DNA of 10,803 nt from positions 1 through 10,803 of the forward strand of contig JAJZSX010000053.1 of the NCBI GenBank assembly GCA_021849435.1, in the 5' to 3' direction. The translations under genes were made by a program, and so were the position numbers. This document shows, piece by piece, positions 5,133 to 10,803 of the stretch. The stretch comes from Actinomycetes bacterium. GTDB lineage: Bacteria; Actinomycetota; Acidimicrobiia; Acidimicrobiales; RAAP-2. Under the pieces are notes generated by a model. The model made no database searches, was not told the origin of the DNA, and saw nothing but the letters and a program-made list of their open reading frames with translations. Numbering within the stretch: position 1 is the first letter of the stretch; every line of letters begins with the position of its first letter.

Positions 5133-6758
5133 ATGCTGCGTCGACGCCACGTCGGGCGGGTCAGCTTCCGCGAGGCGAACGACCTGCAGCGCGCGTGGAT
5201 GGAGGCGGCCGACGACTACGTGCTCGTCATGGAGCACCCGCCCACCTACACGCTGGGCATCCGCGCGGTTCCCGAGCACTTCCTCGTCCCGGTGTCGAGC
5301 CTCGACGCCGACGTCGTCGAGGCCGACCGCGGCGGGGACGTCACGTACCACGGTCCCGGCCAGGTCGTGGCGTGGGCCATCGTGACCGTGGACGACGGTC
5401 CGGCGGCGGGACGCGAGCACGTGGGTCGTCTCGAGGACGCCGTCATCGCCACGGTCCGCCACTTCGATCCCGAGAGCCGACTCGGCCGGGTCGGGCGACT
5501 CGAGGGCTACCCCGGCGTCTGGGCCCGGCTCGACGAGCGACCGGTCAAGATCGCGGCCGTGGGCGTACGCACCGAGCGCAACCGCGCTGGCTATCGGCGC
5601 ACGCTGCACGGTGTCGCACTCAACGTCGACGTCGATCTGCGGGCCTTTGATGCGATCGTGCCGTGCGGGATCCCCGACAAGCCCGTCGGCTCGATGCGCT
5701 CCCTCGGTCTGGACGCGTCCTTCAGCGAGGTCGAGGAGTTCCTCGGTTCGACCCTCGACACGGTGCTCGGCGGCGCGGGCTCGATCGCGGCGGTCGACCG
5801 CAGCGGGGCGACGACCACGTCGGAGCGGCCACTGCTGCGCCGCCTGCGCAAAGCAGGGGTCGACCCTGACGCCGGCGTCGAACTGCGCTCGCGCAAACCG
5901 TCGTGGCTGCGCATCGAGGCGCACATGGGCCCGGAGTACCAGTCGCTGCGCAAGCTGACCGACGGACTTCGCCTCGTCACGGTCTGTGAGGAGGCCGGCT
6001 GCCCGAACATCTACGAGTGTTGGGCGTCGGGGACGGCCACCTTTATGGTCAACGGCGAGCGGTGCACGCGCGCCTGCGGGTTCTGCCTGATCGACACGCG
6101 CAAGCCCCTGCCCCTGGACCCGACCGAGCCCGATCGGGTCGCCGAGGCGGTGGTGCGACTCGGGCTGAGTCACGCGGTCATCACGTGCGTCGCCCGCGAC
6201 GACCTCGCCGACGGCGGCGCCGGCGCAATCGCGGCCACGGTCACGGCAATCCGCGAGCGCTCGCCCCAGACGACGGTCGAGGTGCTGATCAGCGACCTGA
6301 AGGGCGACGTCGAGAGCCTCCAGCTCATCCTCGACGTTCGACCCGACGTGGTCAACCACAACATCGAGACGGTGGCGCGCCTGCAGCGCGCCGTGCGCCC
6401 GAGCGCGGGCTACCTGCGGTCGCTGACGGTACTCGCGCGCGCCGGCGCGCAGGGCCTGACCACTAAGTCGGGAATCATGGTCGGTCTCGGGGAGACCGCC
6501 GACGAGGTCGAAGAGACCCTCGCGGACCTGGCCGCGGTCGGCGTGTCGATCGCGACGATCGGCCAGTACGTGCGCCCAACGGCCGAGCACGTGCCGGTCG
6601 CACGGTGGTGGGAGCCCGCCGAGTTCGAGGACCTCGCCGAGCGTGGCCGTCGCGTGGGACTGGGCCACGTGCAGTCGTCACCGCTGACGCGCTCGAGCTA
6701 TCACGCGGGCGAGGCGTTGCGCGAGGCCACGCCGCTGCCGTTGCCCGCGCGTCGTTAG
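5133..6758 (+). CDS. lipB/lipA: Fused octanoyltransferase-lipoyl synthase (LipB-LipA)
   Basis: One uninterrupted 541-residue frame joins the two enzymes of de novo lipoylation. Residues 1 to about 213 are LipB, which moves octanoate from acyl-carrier protein to the target lysine: RGGDVTYHGPGQ at 66-77, Lys139 in VKIAAVGVR, HGVALNV at 159-165, and the acyl-thioester Cys178 in VPCGI. About 20 loosely conserved residues follow. From about 232 comes LipA, the radical-SAM sulfur inserter: auxiliary-cluster cysteines 285, 290 and 296 (CX4CX5C), radical-SAM cysteines 311, 315 and 318 (CTRACGFC), and RSSY at 520-523, whose serine ligates the auxiliary cluster. All key residues are intact in both halves. 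The ATG directly follows the E2 stop, with GGAGAG 10 nt upstream. An in-frame GTG at 5763 lacks a ribosome-binding site. The likely substrates are Lys42 of the adjacent E2 and other lipoyl domains. Confidence 0.95.
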   Translation: MLRRRHVGRVSFREANDLQRAWMEAADDYVLVMEHPPTYTLGIRAVPEHFLVPVSSLDADVVEADRGGDVTYHGPGQVVAWAIVTVDDGPAAGREHVGRLEDAVIATVRHFDPESRLGRVGRLEGYPGVWARLDERPVKIAAVGVRTERNRAGYRRTLHGVALNVDVDLRAFDAIVPCGIPDKPVGSMRSLGLDASFSEVEEFLGSTLDTVLGGAGSIAAVDRSGATTTSERPLLRRLRKAGVDPDAGVELRSRKPSWLRIEAHMGPEYQSLRKLTDGLRLVTVCEEAGCPNIYECWASGTATFMVNGERCTRACGFCLIDTRKPLPLDPTEPDRVAEAVVRLGLSHAVITCVARDDLADGGAGAIAATVTAIRERSPQTTVEVLISDLKGDVESLQLILDVRPDVVNHNIETVARLQRAVRPSAGYLRSLTVLARAGAQGLTTKSGIMVGLGETADEVEETLADLAAVGVSIATIGQYVRPTAEHVPVARWWEPAEFEDLAERGRRVGLGHVQSSPLTRSSYHAGEALREATPLPLPARR

Positions 6759-6771
6759 GCCCGTCAACGTT

Positions 6772-6789
6772 CGCCCGTCCGCGAGGGCG
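6772..6789. terminator. Short hairpin between convergent genes, weak bidirectional terminator candidate
   Basis: CGCCC (6772-6776) and GGGCG (6785-6789) form a 5-bp stem with an 8-nt loop in the 31-bp gap between lipBA and the convergent minus-strand gene. The position suits a shared terminator, but no T-tract follows on either strand. Confidence 0.25.
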
Positions 6790-8316
6790 CTAGTACTGAC
6801 TGGTGTTGGCGACTGACGGCGTGGCGTTGCCCGCGGGACCGGCGCCAAAGGACGCAAAGATGTTCATCGTCGCCCGGCGGATCACGTTGGTCACCCCGGG
6901 GATGGCGGCCGGCACCCAGAAGTTGCCGAGTTTGGGTGCGTTCGAGAGGTCAAAGACCCAGTGGCCGGTGCCGCTGGCAAAGACCCCGCCCTGCCCGGGC
7001 TCGGCGACGTAGGTGACGTCGCTCGTCCCGCCGCCCACGGCGGAGTGGGCGAGGATCTGCACGTTCGGTGGGTTCGTGACGGCGGGGTTGTAGTGATTGA
7101 ACTCGCCGCCGAGGGCGCCGGCAAGCACCGACCCGTCTCGGACTCCGCAGCCGCGCCAGAGCCACGACGTGGCGTCGACGACGCTCATTGACCCGGTGCC
7201 GTCCACGCCACCGTAGATTGAGCCGGTGAAAGTGCTCTCGGGTGTGTCCGACGGGTACTGGCTCCAGTTGACCGTGGCCAGTGAGGGGTTGGTCGCGGTG
7301 ATGGGGTCGGCCGTTGAGCGGTAGTTGATCATCAGCCGATCAGGGCCGTTCACGCCCGGTTCGAAGCGGATCTTGCGGTAGCAGAAGTTCGCTCCGAAGA
7401 ACGCCACGTTGACCCCGTGGGTGACCGCGTTGACGACGTTCGCTCGCATGGCGGGGGAGTAGTACTCGTCGTGACCGAGCGACAGCAGCGCGCGGTGACG
7501 GGTCAGGGTCGTGCCGCGCTCGTGGAGGTCGATGTCGGTCCAGTAGGTGAGGTCGAGTCCCATCTGCTCGGCCAGGAACAGCAGCGGGAACTCGTTGCCG
7601 ACGAAGTCCGCCGCGCCGTTGGCGAAGGCCCGGTCGTAGGGTCGATTGAAGGACACCCGCACGGCGCGGTTCGCGTCACTGATGGTGATGCTGCCCACCG
7701 GCGTCGCCTGGCGATAGAGACTGAACCCGCCCCAGGTGTTGTAGGCCTGCCACGTGGTGACCGAGCTCATGTAGACGAAGGCCGCCGTCGAGGAGTCGTC
7801 GCGCACGAGGAACGGGATGAATCGGAACTGGTGCTCGGCGTTCTCGAGGCGCACGAGGTACTGGCCCGGGAGGTAGCGCGCGTCGGTGATGACCCGGAAC
7901 GACGCCGGCCACTGACAGTCCACGGTCCCGTACTGGTCGGGCGGGGGCATCGGCCGGGCGGCGCCGGTGAGGCCGACGCGCGACTCGATGAGCCGCGCGC
8001 CGAGTCCCTGGTAGTAGCCCATCCGGTAGACCTTGATCGAATAGGTCGGCGAGGTGGTGCTCACGAAGAAGGTGATGGGCTGGCCGAGGTCGACGCTCGT
8101 CGCGCTGGCGTAGCCCTCCAGGTCGCCGGCGGGCGCCGCGACGCCGCGCAGCCACGTGCCATCGCCGGGCCGAACGTTCTCGCGACGCACCCACTGGGCG
8201 GTGGCGGTGCTCGACGCGGCGCTGACGGAAGCGTCGAGTGAGGTTGCGGTCGCGATCGTGCCAGCGAGCACACCGATGCCGCGCAGGACGTCACGCCGGG
8301 AGGGACCGTGCGTCAC
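6790..8316 (-). CDS. Tat-exported protein related to N,N-dimethylformamidase large subunit
   Basis: The 508-residue protein begins with a twin-arginine signal (SRRDVLRG, Arg7-Arg8, then a hydrophobic stretch to about residue 27 and SVSAA near 30-34), so it is probably exported folded, which often means a cofactor is present. After it come an N-terminal beta-rich region (EGYASATSVDLGQPITFFVST, about 67-86, then YRMGYYQGLGARLIES) and a glutamine-amidotransferase-like region typical of the dimethylformamidase beta-subunit family (WQAYNTWGG at 189-197, GHDEYYSPAMR at 281-291, VNVAFFGAN at 302-310, GGEFN at 403-407). The studied dimethylformamidase uses a Tyr-Tyr-Glu iron site; I cannot assign the ligands here. 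No gene for a small subunit adjoins it, so the substrate is open and may be another amide or a wall component. The GTG start follows a -10-like box. The stop is 31 bp from convergent lipBA. Confidence 0.8.
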   Translation of the reverse strand: MTHGPSRRDVLRGIGVLAGTIATATSLDASVSAASSTATAQWVRRENVRPGDGTWLRGVAAPAGDLEGYASATSVDLGQPITFFVSTTSPTYSIKVYRMGYYQGLGARLIESRVGLTGAARPMPPPDQYGTVDCQWPASFRVITDARYLPGQYLVRLENAEHQFRFIPFLVRDDSSTAAFVYMSSVTTWQAYNTWGGFSLYRQATPVGSITISDANRAVRVSFNRPYDRAFANGAADFVGNEFPLLFLAEQMGLDLTYWTDIDLHERGTTLTRHRALLSLGHDEYYSPAMRANVVNAVTHGVNVAFFGANFCYRKIRFEPGVNGPDRLMINYRSTADPITATNPSLATVNWSQYPSDTPESTFTGSIYGGVDGTGSMSVVDATSWLWRGCGVRDGSVLAGALGGEFNHYNPAVTNPPNVQILAHSAVGGGTSDVTYVAEPGQGGVFASGTGHWVFDLSNAPKLGNFWVPAAIPGVTNVIRRATMNIFASFGAGPAGNATPSVANTSQY

Positions 8317-8322
8317 CCCAAA

Positions 8323-8328
8323 AGTCTA
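8323..8328 (-). promoter_or_regulatory. Putative -10 box of the dimethylformamidase-like gene, leaderless spacing
   Basis: On the minus strand TAGACT fits TANNNT and lies 6 nt (TTTGGG) before the GTG at 8316. No clear -35 or strong Shine-Dalgarno sequence is seen. It lies within the 44-bp gap after metH, so this gene can be transcribed independently of metH. Confidence 0.45.
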
Positions 8329-8360
8329 GGTCGGACGCCTCGCGCATCCCCGTCGCCCGG

Positions 8361-10803
8361 TCAGGCGATGAAGTACTTGGCCGAGGGGTGATGGCAGATG
8401 ATCGCGTCAGTCGTCTGCTCGGGGTGCAGCTGGTATCCCTCGGACACCTCAACGCCGATGCGCTCGGCGCCGAGCAGCCGGGCGACCTTCGCATTCTCGG
8501 TGAGGTCCGGGCACGCCGGGTAGCCCCACGAGTAGCGCCCGCCGCGGTACTGCTGGCGGAACAGGCCCGCCAGGCTGGGTCCGTCCTCGTTGGCAAAGCC
8601 CAGTTCCTCGCGGATGCGCCGGTGCCAGAGTTCGGCGAGTGCCTCGGCCATTTCCACGCCGAGGCCGTGCAAGAGCAGGTACTCGGTGTAGCGGTTCTCG
8701 CTGAACAGCTCTTGGGTGCGCGCCGAGACCCGCGGACCCATGGTGACCAGCATGAAGCTCGCGTAGTCGCGGTCGGGGCTGTCCACCGGGCGAAAGAAGT
8801 CGGCGATGCACAGATAGGGGTCGTGGTCTTGGCGTGGGAAGGCGAAACGCGTCGCCTCGGTGGTTCGGGTGTCGTCGGTGAAGATCACCAGGTCGTTGCC
8901 GTCGGCGGCGGCCGCGAAATGTCCCCAGACCACTTGGGGGACGAGCAGGTCGTCGCGCTTGACGATCGCCAGCTGCTCGCGCAGGGTCGCGCGGACCCGC
9001 TCCTTGAAGGCGGGGTCCCCCTCGTCGTTCTCGGGGCGAAAGCCCCACTGGTTGCGAAACAGCGCGGTGAGGTTGAGGTACTCGCTGATCTCGTCGATGG
9101 CGATCCCCTTGGCGACGCGCGAACCGAGGAACGGCGGGACGAAGAGCGGGTTGTCGAGTGCGACTGCCGGGCTGCGCACGGGCAGGTCCGTCGGGGCAGT
9201 CGCCGCGTCGGTGGGCAGGCGACGGTTGACCTTGCGCGTGGACAACTCGCGCCCGAAGTCGGCGTCGTCCTCGTTGTTCTTGCGGATCTCACCGAGCCGG
9301 TCGAGCACGCGCAGGCCCTCGAAGGCGTCCTTGCCGTAGAAGACGCGGCCCTGGTAGACCCCGCGCAGGTCGCGCTCGACGTAGGTGCGCGTCAGCGCGG
9401 CGCCGCCGAGCAAGACCGGCACGTCCGCCATCCCGCGCTCGTTCATCAGCTCGAGGTTCTCGCGCATGATGAGTGTCGACTTGACGAGCAGCCCGCTCAT
9501 GCCGAGCGCATCGGCGTGGTGCTCGTCGACCGCCTGGAGCATCTCGTTGATGCCGACCTTGATGCCCAAATTGATCACCTCGTAGCCATTGTTGGTCAAG
9601 ATGATGTCGACGAGGTTCTTGCCGATGTCGTGGACGTCGCCCTTCACCGTGGCGAGCACGACGCGGCCGCGGCCACCCTGGTCGCTCTTTTCCATGTGGG
9701 GCTCGAGGTGCGACACGGCCGCCTTCATGGTCTCGGCACTCTGCAGGACGAAGGGCAACTGCATCTCGCCGGTGGCGAAGAGCTCGCCGACTTCGCGCAT
9801 GCCGTCGAGCAGTATCTCGTTGACGATCGCGAGGGGCGACTGACCTTCGGCGAGCGCCTGATCGAGGTCGGCTTCGAGTCCGGTGCGTGCCCCGTCGACG
9901 ATGCGTCGGCGGAGCCGTTCGTCCAGGTCGAGGTCGTCGAGCGGGCTCTTGGCGACCTCGGTCGCCTTCGAGCCGTCAAAGACCGCGAGCAGCGCGGTCA
10001 GTGGGTCATAGTCATCTCGGCGCCGGTCGTAGATGAGGTCGAGGCAGATCTGGCGCGCTGCGTCGTCGATCCGTGCGAGCGGCAGGATCTTGGAGGCGTG
10101 CACGATCGCGGCGTCGAGGCCGGCCTGGGCGCACTCGTGGAGGAACACGCTGTTGAGCACCTGGCGGGCGGCGGGATTGAGCCCGAACGAGATGTTCGAG
10201 AGGCCCAGGATCGTTCGCACGCCCGGCAACTCGTTCTTGATTCGCCGGATCGCCTCGATGGTCTCGATGCCGTCACGGCGCGACTTGGCCATGCCGGTGG
10301 ACAACGGCAGGGCGAGGGGATCGATGAAGATGTCGTTCGCGTCGAGCCCGTAGCGCGTCACCGCCAGATCGGTGATGGCTCGGGCGGCGCGCACCTTCCA
10401 CTCGGCGGTGCGCGCTTGGCCCTCTTGATCGATGCAGGTCGCCACGACGGCCGCGCCGAACTCGGCGGCGAGGCTGAGAAAGCCGTCCAGTCGCGTGCCG
10501 GGCCCGTCGCCCTCCTCGAGGTTGACCGAATTCAAGATCGCCTTGCCGCCCAGCCAGGTCAGGGCTTCGCGCGCCACCGCCGTCTCGGTCGTGTCGACCA
10601 TGATGGGCACCGACGACTGGGTGGCGAACCGGCTCATCACCTCGGACATGTCGGTCACGCCATCGGCGCCGGTGTAATCGACGCAGACGTCCAGCACGTG
10701 GGCGCCTTCGCGGATCTGATCGCGCCCGATCGTCACGCACGTCTCCCAATCGCCCGCGAGCATCGCGTCGCGGAACTTCTTGGAGCCGTTGGCGTTCGTG
10801 CGC
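8361..10803 (-). CDS. metH: Cobalamin-dependent methionine synthase, 5' truncated by window edge
   Basis: MetH moves a methyl group from methyltetrahydrofolate through cobalamin to homocysteine. The visible 813 codons lack the N-terminal zinc and homocysteine domain, which lies beyond the right edge. The frame is open to base 10803, so the Met codon at 10761-10763 is internal. The window enters at RTNANGSKKF, the start of the pterin-binding domain. There follow the helical cap (ILLDGMREVGELFATGEMQLPFVLQSAE, split here as MREVGELFATGEM), the cobalamin-binding module with DVHDIGKN (the cobalt-ligating His codon at 9630-9632), and the C-terminal reactivation domain with the AdoMet-binding RYSWGYPACP and the terminal HPEQTTDAI and HHPSAKYF. 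All modules needed for reductive reactivation are present. The stop is TGA at 8361-8363. Confidence 0.96.
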   Translation of the reverse strand, partial: RTNANGSKKFRDAMLAGDWETCVTIGRDQIREGAHVLDVCVDYTGADGVTDMSEVMSRFATQSSVPIMVDTTETAVAREALTWLGGKAILNSVNLEEGDGPGTRLDGFLSLAAEFGAAVVATCIDQEGQARTAEWKVRAARAITDLAVTRYGLDANDIFIDPLALPLSTGMAKSRRDGIETIEAIRRIKNELPGVRTILGLSNISFGLNPAARQVLNSVFLHECAQAGLDAAIVHASKILPLARIDDAARQICLDLIYDRRRDDYDPLTALLAVFDGSKATEVAKSPLDDLDLDERLRRRIVDGARTGLEADLDQALAEGQSPLAIVNEILLDGMREVGELFATGEMQLPFVLQSAETMKAAVSHLEPHMEKSDQGGRGRVVLATVKGDVHDIGKNLVDIILTNNGYEVINLGIKVGINEMLQAVDEHHADALGMSGLLVKSTLIMRENLELMNERGMADVPVLLGGAALTRTYVERDLRGVYQGRVFYGKDAFEGLRVLDRLGEIRKNNEDDADFGRELSTRKVNRRLPTDAATAPTDLPVRSPAVALDNPLFVPPFLGSRVAKGIAIDEISEYLNLTALFRNQWGFRPENDEGDPAFKERVRATLREQLAIVKRDDLLVPQVVWGHFAAAADGNDLVIFTDDTRTTEATRFAFPRQDHDPYLCIADFFRPVDSPDRDYASFMLVTMGPRVSARTQELFSENRYTEYLLLHGLGVEMAEALAELWHRRIREELGFANEDGPSLAGLFRQQYRGGRYSWGYPACPDLTENAKVARLLGAERIGVEVSEGYQLHPEQTTDAIICHHPSAKYFIA

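Noticed and set aside
5763..5765. In-frame GTG that could start a separate LipA
   Set aside because: There is no Shine-Dalgarno sequence before it, and the frame is continuous from LipB, so a single fused product is the simpler reading.
3957..6668. A 903-residue open frame on the minus strand opposite the E2 and lipBA genes
   Set aside because: It lies fully antisense to two genes with clear family motifs, shows no recognisable domain and is rich in Arg, Ala, Asp and His as expected from the complement of GC-rich codons. It is a shadow frame.
7417..8241. A 274-residue plus-strand frame opposite the dimethylformamidase-like gene
   Set aside because: It is rich in Gly, Arg, Val and His without a motif or ribosome-binding site, and the minus-strand gene explains the region.
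10761..10763. ATG as the start of metH
   Set aside because: The frame stays open to the right edge, and the residues before it (RTNANGSKKFRDA) are conserved MetH sequence, so this is an internal methionine of a truncated gene.
1..10803. Defence system, mobile element, CRISPR array or prophage
   Set aside because: No transposase, integrase, repeats with spacers, toxin-antitoxin pair or phage gene is visible; the genes are metabolic or regulatory.

Overview
This is a gene-dense, very GC-rich stretch with GTG and TTG starts, several apparently leaderless promoters and a tightly packed lipoate operon. These traits suggest an actinobacterium (Actinomycetota). A lineage such as Acidimicrobiia is possible, but this is inferred from general character, not from a database comparison. 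I see no rRNA, tRNA, CRISPR array, insertion sequence or phage gene, so the window reads as chromosomal backbone.

Layout: the first 58 bases are the tail of an unidentified plus-strand gene, followed at 65-811 by an alpha/beta-hydrolase-fold protein whose nucleophile position is glycine. It converges on thiE (808-1440, minus), and the two stop codons share one CTAG. A 113-bp divergent promoter region with two perfect dyads separates thiE from an Rrf2-family regulator (1554-2012, plus), which overlaps rnhA (RNase HI). An AT-richer promoter region with an inverted repeat then leads into a three-gene plus-strand operon: lpd (E3), a lipoyl-bearing E2 acyltransferase, and one long gene fusing LipB to LipA. 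The genes overlap or abut. On the minus strand follow a Tat-exported protein related to the large subunit of N,N-dimethylformamidase (6790-8316) and the 3' two thirds of metH, which runs off the right edge.

How the genes work together: the lpd-E2-lipBA operon supplies an acceptor for the lipoyl group (E2 Lys42), an enzyme that loads octanoate on it and inserts sulfur (the LipB-LipA fusion), and the flavoprotein that reoxidises the dihydrolipoyl arm (Lpd). The E1 component is not in the window. ThiE makes thiamine phosphate, the precursor of the E1 cofactor, so the neighbourhood leans toward 2-oxoacid dehydrogenase cofactors, though that link to thiE is inference.

The most notable items are the LipB-LipA fusion, an E2 whose catalytic HRxxDG motif and TxTN loop are both altered, a hydrolase lacking its serine nucleophile, and three genes whose -10-like box lies exactly 6 nt from the start codon. 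I did not find a convincing new multi-gene system; most of the window is housekeeping metabolism.
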